From the NCBI GenBank assembly GCA_030647195.1, contig JAUSKD010000022.1, forward strand, positions 1-64,000: a DNA stretch of 64,000 nucleotides. The letters are read 5' to 3'. The DNA comes from Candidatus Peribacter sp. (GTDB taxonomy: Bacteria > Patescibacteriota > Gracilibacteria > Peribacterales > Peribacteraceae). Positions 25,583-34,540 of this stretch are shown here, in pieces. Under the pieces are notes generated by a model that had not been told where the DNA came from, made no database searches, and saw nothing but the letters and a program-made list of their open reading frames with translations. Both the position numbers and the translations under genes were made by a program. The stretch's first letter is position 1. Each line of letters opens with the position of its first letter.

Positions 25583-28432
25583 ATGGCGCACAAAGGGTTT
25601 ACCGCGGTGGAGATGCTCCTCACACTGGGCATCATCACGATTACTGCCGGTGTGAGTGTTCCGCTCTATCGTACGTACCAGTTGCGCAGCGATCTGGATA
25701 CGGCAGTCGAGCAGGCCAAGCACGCATTGGAGCGTGCTCAGGTGCTGGCGCGTGCCGGCCAGAACGATTCCATGTGGGGGTATGCGGCGAGCGATGGCGT
25801 CCTCTTTCAGGGGGAGGCGTTCGCTATTCGCGAAGCGGAATCGGACGAGCTGTACATCGTCCCCGCCACTGTGCGCGTGTCGGGTTTGCCCGAAGTGGTG
25901 TTCCAGCGGGTGACGGGCGAGCCGGTCACCACCGGAGAGATCGTGTACGAAGCCGGGAACGGCGAGCGGCGAACCATAACGGTGACCGACGAAGGCACAC
26001 TCACCGTAAGTCCCCTGCTGCCTCCGGTGGAGCAGCAGTCATCGAGCAGTACTGTGACGAGCGAAGGGGCGCTCAGTTCCGTTCCGGGATCAAGTGCCGC
26101 AAGTGCGGGAGCGAGTGAGGGGAGTACGGCTTCCACCGGTTCGACAGGTTCCACCGGTTCGACGGGGAGCAATGGCTCTGATGCCGGACAGGGAGGGACG
26201 AGTTCCAGCAGCACGGCGACCTGCGAAGATGCGTTCACGCTTCTGCCGGACGGTTCCGTGCAGACCACGGGAACCGTGGATGCGACGGTGAAGGTGCTCG
26301 GATCACAGGTGAGCGAGGGGGCGGGCGGCGGTTCTGCCAAAGTGGTCGTTTCGGTCAGTACCGATGAGGGGGAAACGTGGACATCCCTCTTCAGCGGCAA
26401 GGCCGTGAAGGGGGGCGAACAGGAGACAGTGCAGAACCTTCCCTCAGGGACGAAGCTGCTCGTTCAGGTCAACGGACGGCATTCCTGGCTCTTCAATCGC
26501 ACGTTCCGTTCGAATAATTCCGAGGGACACATGCTCGTGCTCCGCAACGGCCATCTGGTGCCCGCCACCACGTACGACGCCTTCGGCAATACCGTCAGCC
26601 TTGCACCATTCCTCCGCGCGGTCATCGAGAACGGGCACGTGAAGATCCATCCGCATGCCGTACTCTTCCTCACGGAGCTCGATGCCCTCTGGAAGGGGTC
26701 ATCCAAATTCCAGGATGCCGCGATCCAGGTCACGTTCGCGGTGAAACCCGGCAGCTGTGCGCAGGCCGCCGATCCCAAAGTGAAGGTCGTCTTCGACCGG
26801 CTCGAGAATCAGGGAGCGGGCGACACGAAGCGCCGCGTCTATGTGGGGGAGCAGGGCATCCTGTTCAACGAGGATCAGTGGATTCCCCTCGCGGCGGCGG
26901 GCGTGACGATGACGGACGATTCTCTGGTGGAGAATGTGCCGGGCTTGGCAATGGAACGCCGCAGCGGAGTTCTGCGCGTGCTCCTGCATGGTTCGCACGT
27001 CATTCCCTCCGGCAAAGAGATCGTGGATGCGCGCATCATTTTTGATCGTGCCGTCGTTTCTTCCGTCGAGTCCGATACCGGACAGAATGCCCCCGAGCAG
27101 CTCTCGGATGGCATCGTGAACGACGGACCGGGCGGGGATGAAGCGACGATTGCCGAGGATCGACATTCGGTGCTCTATCAGGCGCGTGTCACCGCGGCGG
27201 ACGATGCCATTCTCATCCATTGGAGCACTGCTTCCAGTGCCGCTTCCAGTGCGTCATCGGGAGCGAGCTCGTCTGCATCCAGCGCCTCCTCGTCTTCGTC
27301 CCAGGCAGGGACAGAGGAGGATCAGAGCGGAAGCGGCAGCAGTCTGCCCGCCGATGCGTGTGCCGCTGCATACACGATGGATGATCGCGGGCGCATCGTC
27401 CTGGGCGAGAATGCGGATGTGGCGTTCACCGTGCTCGGTTCCTTCGCGACGTACGGTGCGAACGGTCCGATGATCCATGTGCGCCTGAATGCCAGTCTTG
27501 ACGGCGGGAGCACGTGGCGCGGGCTTTTCAATTTCCGCGACATTCTCGGAGGGGATACCCAGACATTCCGTGACGTGCCCGCCGGATCCATCGTTTCGCT
27601 CTCGGCGGAAGGACGCTATTCGTGGCTGTTCAAGCGCATCGCCAATCTGGCCGACCATGCGGATCGTGTGAAGCTGCTGCGGCCGGGGAACGCGCTCCCC
27701 GCTCTGGGATTGCTCTCCACCCCCTCGCATCTGAAGTCGTTCCTGCGCGATCGCATCGTCAATGGTCATATCAGTCTTGGCCGCAGACAGGTGCTCGCAC
27801 TCGTGGAACTGCAGGATCTGGATGAGAAGGCGGACTTCCAGGATGCCGTTGTGGTGATTTCTGTCACGAAGAATATCGCAAGCTGCAGAGATGCGAGTAC
27901 GAGCAGCCAGACGAGTTCGGCAACCAGCGGAGCATCGTCTTCCGCCTCTTCGCAGGTTGTCGGACAAAAGGTGAAGATTTGTCACTACAGCACCACCAAC
28001 CGGATGCATCCCTCCACTATGGAAGTCGCCGAATCCGCATGGCCTGCCTACAGTGCCATGGGGGATCGTCTGGGGGCGTGTGAAGCCGATGACGATGGCG
28101 ATGATATTCCCAATGCACAGGATTTCTGTCCGGGGACGTACCTGCCCGAATCCGTGCCGACGGAATTCATGCTCTTCAGTCGCTATGCTCTGACGGGCAC
28201 CACGGGAATCTTCCGCGAGGGGCCCCGCAAACGTGTCAGCTCCTTCACACTCAGCGATACACGTGGATGCAGTTGCGAACAGCTGGTGGACGTTGCGGAG
28301 GGCGTGCGTGAGTACTACTTCACAAGTGAGCCTTCTCTGCTCAGGGAATTGAAGAGTCTCTTCCCGTTCTATACGAACGGAGCACGGCAGTATGGATGCG
28401 GATCGGCCATCCTGCGCATGGCGCGGCCGTAA
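25583..28432 (+). CDS. Giant pseudopilin with duplicated C-terminal domains
   Basis: A 949-residue protein with a class III-like prepilin start (MAHKGFTAVEMLLTLGII; cleavage after Gly5, Glu at +5), then about 900 residues of extracellular sequence. Two homologous beta-rich domains begin near residues 214 (CEDAF) and 593 (CAAAY), sharing GRxSWLF and TELD/VELQDL features. They are separated by Ser/Gly-rich linkers (about 150-212, 545-585, 768-790). A thrombospondin type 3-like Ca-binding stretch (DDDGDDIPNAQDFCP) lies near residue 838. Ordinary pilins have 130-200 residues. It is probably a tip adhesin or a pilus-borne surface protein. Confidence 0.8.
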   Translation: MAHKGFTAVEMLLTLGIITITAGVSVPLYRTYQLRSDLDTAVEQAKHALERAQVLARAGQNDSMWGYAASDGVLFQGEAFAIREAESDELYIVPATVRVSGLPEVVFQRVTGEPVTTGEIVYEAGNGERRTITVTDEGTLTVSPLLPPVEQQSSSSTVTSEGALSSVPGSSAASAGASEGSTASTGSTGSTGSTGSNGSDAGQGGTSSSSTATCEDAFTLLPDGSVQTTGTVDATVKVLGSQVSEGAGGGSAKVVVSVSTDEGETWTSLFSGKAVKGGEQETVQNLPSGTKLLVQVNGRHSWLFNRTFRSNNSEGHMLVLRNGHLVPATTYDAFGNTVSLAPFLRAVIENGHVKIHPHAVLFLTELDALWKGSSKFQDAAIQVTFAVKPGSCAQAADPKVKVVFDRLENQGAGDTKRRVYVGEQGILFNEDQWIPLAAAGVTMTDDSLVENVPGLAMERRSGVLRVLLHGSHVIPSGKEIVDARIIFDRAVVSSVESDTGQNAPEQLSDGIVNDGPGGDEATIAEDRHSVLYQARVTAADDAILIHWSTASSAASSASSGASSSASSASSSSSQAGTEEDQSGSGSSLPADACAAAYTMDDRGRIVLGENADVAFTVLGSFATYGANGPMIHVRLNASLDGGSTWRGLFNFRDILGGDTQTFRDVPAGSIVSLSAEGRYSWLFKRIANLADHADRVKLLRPGNALPALGLLSTPSHLKSFLRDRIVNGHISLGRRQVLALVELQDLDEKADFQDAVVVISVTKNIASCRDASTSSQTSSATSGASSSASSQVVGQKVKICHYSTTNRMHPSTMEVAESAWPAYSAMGDRLGACEADDDGDDIPNAQDFCPGTYLPESVPTEFMLFSRYALTGTTGIFREGPRKRVSSFTLSDTRGCSCEQLVDVAEGVREYYFTSEPSLLRELKSLFPFYTNGARQYGCGSAILRMARP

Positions 28433-28490
28433 GAAGAACATCGTACGAAGTACGTAGTATGCAGGGAGCGCAAAACTCCCTGTATACTGC

Positions 28491-29945
28491 ATATCCGTTC
28501 GCCCCTTCCTCCGTCCCCGGTCCGGCTCACTCCTGCTCGAAGCCCTGCTGGGAGTCGCGATTTTTGCCGTCCTTGCCGGTGCGGTGACGTCCGTTCTGTT
28601 CATCGGGCAGGAAGGCGCGCTGCAGAGCGGCGATCAAATTCGTGCGGTCTATCTTTCTTCCGAGGCGCTGGCGGCGGCGCGTTCCATGCGCGATGCCTCT
28701 TTCAGCCAGTTGACGGCGGGGCAGCACGGCACCTGCATCGGGGCAACGGGCCTGTGGGAGTTCTGCGGGCAGCAGAATGAGACGTCAGACGGGTTCACGA
28801 CGACTCTCACCGTGCAGTCTCTGTCCGAGAGTCACGTGCGCGTGACGGCGGAAACGCGCTGGCGTGAGGGGCAGTCGCGGTCGGGATCGGCGGTTCTTGC
28901 GGAAGAGCTCTTCGACTGGCGCGCCGTGAAACCCATCGGCGACTGGACGGCTCCGCGGCTGGATGGTTCCTACGCCATCGAAGGGCAGCCGCTCTTCTCG
29001 AGTATCGCGCTCAAGGGGGACATTGCCTTCGTCACCAGCGCGTACGGGGAGGGCGGCAAGGGGCTTCAGGCATTCGATTACTCATCGGAGGGTGATCCGC
29101 TCCCCGTGGCGGCCGGTTTTGATCTGGGAGTCGCCGCGTACGCGTCGCTTGTTTCGGGCGATGTGCTGTACGTTGCAACGGCGGATTCTTCTGCAGAGAT
29201 CCAGATATTTGACGTCACCGTTCCTGCCGGGCTCTCTCTCAGCAAGCGTCTTGCCATCATCAACCTTCCGGGAGATGGCCGCGCACGCTCCCTTGCATCC
29301 TTTGGTTCAACCCTGTTCGTGGGGACAACGGAAGATGCCGCGGAACCGGAATTATTCGCGTTCGATATCACAGATCCTGCTTCCCCTGAGCCACTCGGAA
29401 CATTGCAGGATTCCACCTCCGTCTTCGGATTAAGCCTGCACGACGGGTTCGCCTACATTGCAGGATCCATGGATGCGATGGAGCTTCGGGTTGCCGACGT
29501 CTTCGATCCGGCGGATCTCTCGATCGCGCAGGGAGAAGGATACAACCTGACCGATGTGCATGATGCACTCTCCGTTGCGACAGTGAATGACGACCTGCTG
29601 CTCGGACGCCGCAATGGTGACGGCATTGAAGAGCTGGTGCTGCTCGACCTGAGCAACGGGGCGATTCCCTCTTCGTCGCCCGGTCCGTGGTTTCAGGAGA
29701 TCGGCGGGAGTGTGCCTTCGCTCGTGGCGGAACCCGGAGGACGTTTTGCCTTCATCGCCACGGATAATATTTCCGCACAGTTGCAGGTCGCGGACCTCGC
29801 GAAGTTCCGTGCCGGGCAATTCCCCGTGGTGGCCACGGCCACGACGCTGACCGGCGGCGGCCGCGCCATTGCTTACGACGCACAGCGCGACCGGGTCCTG
29901 CTTGCCACGGATCGTGGCATCCTCCTCTTCCGTCCCGGCCCATGA
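28491..29945 (+). CDS. Pseudopilin with beta-propeller-like body, no standard start codon
   Basis: In the reading frame that ends at 29945, sequence upstream of the first GTG (28584) encodes a perfect prepilin N-terminus: RPRSG, then SLLLEALLGVAIFAVLAG with Glu at +5. No ATG, GTG or TTG is available between the upstream stop (28455) and this segment; ATA at 28491 (reading ISVRPFLRPRSG) is the likeliest start. The remainder has repeated blades of the LVIVD type (for example DVLYVATADSSAEIQIFD). The stop overlaps the next gene by ATGA. A sequencing error or rare initiation should be considered. Confidence 0.65.
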   Translation: MSVRPFLRPRSGSLLLEALLGVAIFAVLAGAVTSVLFIGQEGALQSGDQIRAVYLSSEALAAARSMRDASFSQLTAGQHGTCIGATGLWEFCGQQNETSDGFTTTLTVQSLSESHVRVTAETRWREGQSRSGSAVLAEELFDWRAVKPIGDWTAPRLDGSYAIEGQPLFSSIALKGDIAFVTSAYGEGGKGLQAFDYSSEGDPLPVAAGFDLGVAAYASLVSGDVLYVATADSSAEIQIFDVTVPAGLSLSKRLAIINLPGDGRARSLASFGSTLFVGTTEDAAEPELFAFDITDPASPEPLGTLQDSTSVFGLSLHDGFAYIAGSMDAMELRVADVFDPADLSIAQGEGYNLTDVHDALSVATVNDDLLLGRRNGDGIEELVLLDLSNGAIPSSSPGPWFQEIGGSVPSLVAEPGGRFAFIATDNISAQLQVADLAKFRAGQFPVVATATTLTGGGRAIAYDAQRDRVLLATDRGILLFRPGP

Positions 29946-30364
29946 CATTCCTCCGTGCCCGCGGCGGCTATATCTTCTTACTGAGCATCATCATGGTCGG
30001 GGCGGTTGCCGTGGCCACTTTAAGCTCGCTCCTCATGATCGGCGTCGGGTCGATGCAGATCGGTTTCACCGTGCGGCAATCCGAACAGGCCCGCTCGCTG
30101 GCCCAGACCTGCGCGGAACGCGCACTCCGTTCCCTGTGGGAGGATACCGCCTATGCCGGCACTGAAGAATTGAGCTTCGTCGAGGGTCAGTGCGATATCC
30201 TGCGGGTCGGCGGGTCCGGCAATGAGAACCGTTCCGTCTGCGCCGAGGGGCGGGTCGGCTCCACCGTGCGGCGCTACGAGATTCTGCTGGAGCGCGTGCT
30301 TCCTTCTATTCAGGTGTCCGCCTGGCGCGAGGTGGACCAATTTACCGCCTGTTCCTACCAATGA
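29942..30364 (+). CDS. Minor pilin, PilX/GspK-like
   Basis: A 140-residue protein with a short basic leader (MTFLRARGG) and a hydrophobic N-terminal helix (YIFLLSIIMVGAVAVATLSSLLM). It lacks Glu at +5, a feature of pseudopilins that sit at the tip of the complex. The rest is soluble and contains four Cys. ATGA overlaps on both sides couple it to the genes before and after. Confidence 0.75.
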   Translation: MTFLRARGGYIFLLSIIMVGAVAVATLSSLLMIGVGSMQIGFTVRQSEQARSLAQTCAERALRSLWEDTAYAGTEELSFVEGQCDILRVGGSGNENRSVCAEGRVGSTVRRYEILLERVLPSIQVSAWREVDQFTACSYQ

Positions 30365-31002
30365 ATTTGTATCACGCTCACCGCCGGCCGGGAACGACGC
30401 TTGTGGAACTTCTGCTCTTTCTCGCATTCTTCGCCGTTGTCGGGGGAACGGTGATCTCCATTCTTTTCGCCACAAGCGATCAGCGTGTGCGACAGCAGAC
30501 CATCGCGTCCGTCGAGCGCACGGGGCTGCAGGCTTTGCAGGGGCTGCGGTGGCGCATCGAGCATGCCGAACGGGTCACCGATCCTCCGAGGGGGCATTCG
30601 GGATCGAATCTGGCACTGCAAATGGCTTCCGAATCGGACGATCCGCTGATCATTGGTGCGGACAGCGGCTCTCTGGTGTTCGTGCTGCACGATACGAAGA
30701 AGACGCTCACTCCCGAAGGGATGACCGTTTCTCATTTTGTCGTGCGCAACATGTCCCCCTCCGCCACCCATCCGGCCGTTCTTCTTTCGTTCGATCTTGC
30801 CGAAACATACCCGCTCCCCAGCAGCCAGGTTTCGCAGTATCTGCAGCATTTCGAGATGGCAGTTTCCCTCCTTCCCGATGATGCCCCCGTGGGCAATGAG
30901 TGCGGATGTGCCGTGCCCGCATGTCAGGGCGGGACCTATCGATGGCAGGTGTGTACGGCGGACGAATGTGTCCCCGCCATCACCACGCTGCCGTGTTCCT
31001 GA
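30361..31002 (+). CDS. Minor pilin, PilW/GspJ-like
   Basis: A 213-residue protein with a prepilin start (MNLYHAHRRPG, then TTLVELLLFLAFFAVVGG with Glu at +5). The C-terminal domain includes a Cys-rich end (CGCAVPACQGG, VCTADECV). It overlaps the preceding gene by ATGA. By position and leader it belongs to the minor-pilin set that primes pilus assembly. Confidence 0.8.
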   Translation: MNLYHAHRRPGTTLVELLLFLAFFAVVGGTVISILFATSDQRVRQQTIASVERTGLQALQGLRWRIEHAERVTDPPRGHSGSNLALQMASESDDPLIIGADSGSLVFVLHDTKKTLTPEGMTVSHFVVRNMSPSATHPAVLLSFDLAETYPLPSSQVSQYLQHFEMAVSLLPDDAPVGNECGCAVPACQGGTYRWQVCTADECVPAITTLPCS

Positions 31003-31134
31003 TGAGGATTTCAAAATCATTCCTGCCATCGGTCAACGGAATCAGAGCGGGTGAACGAAAAAGTTGTTACACTACGCGTGAGCATTTTTCGTTATCCGTG
31101 CTCGTTCTCTTCTTATTTTTTCCCACTTTTTCTC

Positions 31135-31581
31135 ATGAAGCTCCGTCTCTCTCGCGAGGGGTTCACGCTGATTGAACTTCTCCTTGTCATCGGGATCATC
31201 GCGATCCTCGCTTCCATCGTCATCGTGGCGATCAACCCCACCAAACAGATGGGGGATGCGCGCAATGCGCAACGCCGCAGCGATGTGAACACCATTCTCA
31301 ATGCCGTGTATCAGTACGCCATCGACAAGAACGGCACCATGCCGGGATGTCTGGCTACCGGTAGCGGAGGAAATATCTGCGTGAAGGCCTCCTCCTGCTC
31401 CGGCGTCACCGGTGGGTGTGACCTTGATTCACTCACCACCTCGTACATCGTGGATCTGCCCAAAGATCCTTCGGGCGCAACGGGCAATGATACGAATTAC
31501 CGTGTGTCCATTTCCAACGGACGCGTGACCGTTTCCGCACCCGAGGCGGAACAGAGTCAGACCATCTCCGTCACGCGCTAA
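31135..31581 (+). CDS. Type IV pilin, major-subunit candidate
   Basis: A 148-residue protein with the canonical N-terminus (MKLRLSREG, cleavage, then FTLIELLLVIGIIAILAS; Glu at +5). The globular part has the GspG-like motif INPTKQMGDARNAQRRSDVN, a disulfide-capable CSGVTGGC and a short beta-rich end. It is set apart from the minor-pilin genes by 132 bp with its own extended -10 (TGTTACACT, 31065-31073) and is followed by a terminator, as expected of a highly expressed subunit. The upstream in-frame GTG at 31051 is rejected because the leader would be 37 residues. Confidence 0.88.
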   Translation: MKLRLSREGFTLIELLLVIGIIAILASIVIVAINPTKQMGDARNAQRRSDVNTILNAVYQYAIDKNGTMPGCLATGSGGNICVKASSCSGVTGGCDLDSLTTSYIVDLPKDPSGATGNDTNYRVSISNGRVTVSAPEAEQSQTISVTR

Positions 31582-31603
31582 GAGAGAACGAGACTGTCAT
31601 TTA

Positions 31604-31640
31604 CCCCGCGCTTCTGTCACCAGGAGTGCGGGGTTTTGGT
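31604..31640 (+). terminator. Terminator after the pilin gene
   Basis: CCCCGC and GCGGGG arms around a 13-nt partly paired loop, followed by TTTTGGTGTTTT. It separates the pilin gene from the histidine kinase, which has its own promoter. Confidence 0.75.
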
Positions 31641-31690
31641 GTTTTGCATGATTATTGGCGGGAATCCCATAGTGGAAAGACTTGAATAAA

Positions 31691-31699
31691 TATGGTATA
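31691..31699 (+). promoter_or_regulatory. Extended -10 promoter of the histidine kinase gene
   Basis: TGGTATAAT (an extended -10 with perfect TATAAT) about 26 nt before the ATG at 31725, in an AT-rich stretch after the pilin terminator. No clear -35 was seen. Confidence 0.6.
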
Positions 31700-31724
31700 A
31701 TCACTCATAAGACACATTCCCTCA

Positions 31725-33257
31725 ATGCAAGCCCCTTTCAAGCCTTCCCGGCCCAAGCGCCCTCAGCATACGGGGTCCATCTTTTGGAACACGATGCGGC
31801 AGTTCGCACTGCTTGCGACGTTTTCGGTGCTGCTCTTCTCCGGGGCAACTGCGATTGCCGCCCGGCCACTGCCTCCGTTTCTTACGTCTCTGTTTCTGCT
31901 GCTTGGACTCCTGGTCTTCACTCTTGCGATTGCCCTGGCGTACTTTCTTGCCAAAGGACTCACGGGTCCGATCGTCTCTTTGAGCCGCAAGGTCTCACGG
32001 TTGGGTCCGGACCACTGGTCGTACGAGAATGCGGAACGTGTGGCGGACGAGGTGGGGGTGCTGGACGATGTGGTCGCAGACATGGCACATCGCCTGGAAC
32101 GCGGATATGAGTATCTGCAAAGCGAGGTTATGAAGCGGACGGGAGAGCTCAAGGAACAGTATCTCAAAGACCGCACGATCCTGACCTCCATCCACCACGG
32201 CGTCGTCGTGACGGATGCGCAGGGCGTGATTACCGACGTGAATCCCATGGCGGTGCAGATTATGGGGATGAGCAGGGCAGAGGAGGCACTGGGCAAGCCC
32301 GCGATTGCGATGCTCCCCCTCTCGAGCCACCACCATCCCGTTCCGGCACAAGAGCATCCCGTGTCGCTCTGCCTTCGGTCCCACACCGAGGTCCGTCCGC
32401 GGCCCCAGGAGCAGGTGAGCGTGGAACGTCCCGATCACTCCCGTATTCCCGTGATGTTCATCGTGAGTCCTCTTCTTTCCGGCGGAACCCTGTTCGGTTC
32501 CGTTGCCGTCTTCCATGACGTCACTGAGGAGCGGAAGCTCGATTACATGAAATCCGAATTCATCTCGCTTGCCAGTCACCAATTGCGCACCCCGCTCTCG
32601 ACGATTTCGTGGTATGTGGAGCTGCTGCAGACGGACAGCCAGGAAAAGCTCTCAGCCACACAAGAATCCTACGTCGCCGAAATGCGCGCCGCCAGCCTGC
32701 GCATGACGCGCCTGATCGATGCCCTGCTGCATGTTTCCAAGCTGGAAGGCGGCGGGGTTGCCCCCGTCCCGCAGGAGATGGATATTGCGGCGCTTGTGCG
32801 GGATATCGCCGAAGACGAGCGTTCTCTTGCCAAGGATCGCAAGATCAGTCTGGAGCTCGCCATACCTGACCAATTGATGATCGTCACAGACCCCACGTTC
32901 GCCCAGATCATCCTGCACAACATTCTCAGCAATGCCGTGAAGTATTCGAAGTCAGGAGACAGCATCGCCGTTTCCATGCGCCAGACCGATACGCATGTCG
33001 CAATCAACGTGCAGGATACGGGCCTTGGCATTCCCGAGAAGGAGCAGCGCTACCTGTTTACGCGCCTGTTCCGCGCCTCCAATGCGACGAAGGTCGATAC
33101 GACCGGCAGCGGTCTCGGTCTCTACATTTCGCGGATGCTTGCCGAACAGCTGAAGGGGCGAATCTCGTTTCTCTCGACGGAGGGCAAGGGGACATCCTTC
33201 ACTCTGGAATTGCCGCTGGGTACGTGGGAGAAACCCGACACCGTTCCTGCGGCGTAA
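31725..33257 (+). CDS. Sensor histidine kinase (HAMP-PAS-HisKA-HATPase)
   Basis: A 510-residue membrane kinase. Two helices (residues about 27-47 and 52-75) are separated by only a few residues, so there is almost no periplasmic domain. HAMP follows (about 76-130), then a PAS domain (about 155-265, ILTSIHHGVVVTDAQGVITDVNP region), the phospho-acceptor His285 in SHQLRTPLS, and the ATPase with HNILSNAVKY, DTGLGIP and GSGLGLYI. It probably senses intracellular or membrane state. No cognate gene is adjacent; the single-domain receivers at 22071 and 56068 are candidates. Confidence 0.92.
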   Translation: MQAPFKPSRPKRPQHTGSIFWNTMRQFALLATFSVLLFSGATAIAARPLPPFLTSLFLLLGLLVFTLAIALAYFLAKGLTGPIVSLSRKVSRLGPDHWSYENAERVADEVGVLDDVVADMAHRLERGYEYLQSEVMKRTGELKEQYLKDRTILTSIHHGVVVTDAQGVITDVNPMAVQIMGMSRAEEALGKPAIAMLPLSSHHHPVPAQEHPVSLCLRSHTEVRPRPQEQVSVERPDHSRIPVMFIVSPLLSGGTLFGSVAVFHDVTEERKLDYMKSEFISLASHQLRTPLSTISWYVELLQTDSQEKLSATQESYVAEMRAASLRMTRLIDALLHVSKLEGGGVAPVPQEMDIAALVRDIAEDERSLAKDRKISLELAIPDQLMIVTDPTFAQIILHNILSNAVKYSKSGDSIAVSMRQTDTHVAINVQDTGLGIPEKEQRYLFTRLFRASNATKVDTTGSGLGLYISRMLAEQLKGRISFLSTEGKGTSFTLELPLGTWEKPDTVPAA

Positions 33258-33268
33258 ACGGGCACGGT

Positions 33269-33301
33269 CATGAGCCCAAGGGGATTCCCTTCAGGCTCAT
33301 G
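33269..33301. terminator. Hairpin between convergent kinase and rnpB
   Basis: CATGAGCC pairs with GGCTCATG, with an inner GGG/CCC stem. It lies between the kinase stop and the 3' end of rnpB and lacks a T-run on either strand, so it may be a weak bidirectional terminator. Confidence 0.35.
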
Positions 33302-33316
33302 ATGATGTTTGGTCCC

Positions 33317-33677
33317 GCTCTTCTGTACGCCGGGTTCTGTTCTCCGTGCCATGAAGCGCGGAGAGATGACCATCTCTCTGGGGTCCCGGTTACCCGGAAA
33401 CCTCGATGCGGAGGGGTGATCGGCGCAGCGGAACCACTGCGTGATCCGAAAACCCAAATCCTCCTTGCTCCACCTAGAGTTTGCCAACCCCGTTTGCACG
33501 GGGCCTCGGTGCTCCGAGGCGTTTCACTCCCCTTGCGGGGCTCGTCTCTGTGGCACTGGTCCGTACCCGCCTTTACCGGATATGTGACGGGCAGGTGGGC
33601 GTTACCCACTAGGCGTTCCAATGGAGCCCGGACGTTCCTCCCCGTACCGCGAAGGTAGGGGCGATCATCCAAAGAGC
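33317..33677 (-). ncRNA. rnpB: RNase P RNA, bacterial type A
   Basis: The catalytic RNA of tRNA 5' maturation. On the minus strand the conserved core segments occur in the right order: GGAGGAACGTCCGGGCTCC (CR I), CCACAGAGACGAGCC (CR II region), GGCAAACTCTAGGTGGAGCAA (quoted in part) and ACAGAACCCGGCGTAC (CR V). The ends pair as P1 (GCTCTT at the 5' end, AAGAGC at the 3' end), which sets the limits. The length of about 361 nt is normal. No protein frame in this stretch was believed. Confidence 0.95.
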
Positions 33678-33755
33678 AGGAAGCATTATTCTCGTCTTCG
33701 ATTGCCTTTCGGGCAAGGACTACGTACGCTTTTCTGCGGTTCATTTGTGGAATAG

Positions 33756-33830
33756 GCCGCTTTAGCTCAGTGGTAGAGCAACTCACTTGTAATGAGTAGG
33801 TCCGGGGTTCAAATCCCCGAAGCGGCTCCA
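33756..33830 (+). tRNA. tRNA-Thr (anticodon TGT)
   Basis: The full cloverleaf folds: acceptor GCCGCTT/AAGCGGC, D arm GCTC/GAGC, anticodon stem ACTCA/TGAGT with loop CTTGTAA, T arm CGGGG/CCCCG with TTCAAAT. The discriminator is T, and CCA is encoded in the DNA (33828-33830). Confidence 0.97.
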
Positions 33831-33923
33831 TTCAGGTTTGTCTCATATGTGCGGAATACGCAGAGCTTTCTCTTGACGAGAGTGTTAGAAATATATAACA
33901 TCCCATTGTTTCCTCCCATCCCT

Positions 33924-34313
33924 ATGACGCTCAAGCAGTACACCACGTTCCGGATCATCATTGCCGTTTTGCTCGCGGCGTTCATCGCTTCATCCGTCGT
34001 CCGGCACGACTACTTCTGGCCGGTCGTGGCGATGGTCTTGGCCATGCTCATTCTTTTCGTGCTGCGTTCACGTGTGAAAGAAGTTCTGGCCGATGAACGG
34101 GATTATGCACTGGGCGGCAAAGCGGCTCGCTGGGCCATGCAAATCTTCAGCCTTGTGGCGGTGATCGTGATGTTCATTTTTCTCAATCTTGGTGAGAGTG
34201 ATCCGCAGCAGACGGTCGTGGCCCACGTCCTTGCCTACTCCGTTTGTGCGCTGATGTTGCTGTATTCAGCTCTCTTCGGGATCTTCCGGCGCTTCAGTAT
34301 CCCGGTCCGATGA
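33924..34313 (+). CDS. DUF2178-like membrane protein
   Basis: A 129-residue protein with four hydrophobic segments arranged as two pairs around a charged loop ([24 protein letters not shown]). This loop pattern and the adjacent XRE regulator (overlap ATGA) are characteristic of the DUF2178 family, whose function is unknown. The ATG at 33924 is chosen because the upstream in-frame region overlaps tRNA-Thr. Confidence 0.7.
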   Translation: MTLKQYTTFRIIIAVLLAAFIASSVVRHDYFWPVVAMVLAMLILFVLRSRVKEVLADERDYALGGKAARWAMQIFSLVAVIVMFIFLNLGESDPQQTVVAHVLAYSVCALMLLYSALFGIFRRFSIPVR

Positions 34314-34498
34314 AGAATCGCATTCGCGAATTCCGCACGCAGAAAAATATGACGCAGGAGGCCCTCGCGCAGGCTGCGGGCGTGCGTCGCGAGACGATCG
34401 TGTTTCTCGAGCAGGGCAAGTACAACCCGTCCCTGGAGCTGGCGCACAATGTCGCCGTTGCACTGGGTCAAACGGTTGATTCCTTATTTTTGTTTTAG
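34310..34498 (+). CDS. XRE-family HTH regulator
   Basis: A 62-residue single-domain DNA-binding protein: [19 protein letters not shown] is followed by the recognition helix [13 protein letters not shown] and ending DSLFLF. It resembles short Cro/CI-type regulators. It overlaps the DUF2178-like gene by ATGA, so the two form one unit; such pairs probably regulate their own operon. Confidence 0.88.
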   Translation: MKNRIREFRTQKNMTQEALAQAAGVRRETIVFLEQGKYNPSLELAHNVAVALGQTVDSLFLF

Positions 34499-34540
34499 GA
34501 GAGGGAATCGGCGGGGTATTCGTAGTACACTTTCTCTGCA

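Noticed and set aside
33268-33831. Protein-sized frames over 33268-33831
   Set aside because: The interval is RNase P RNA and tRNA-Thr, identified by conserved core segments and cloverleaf.
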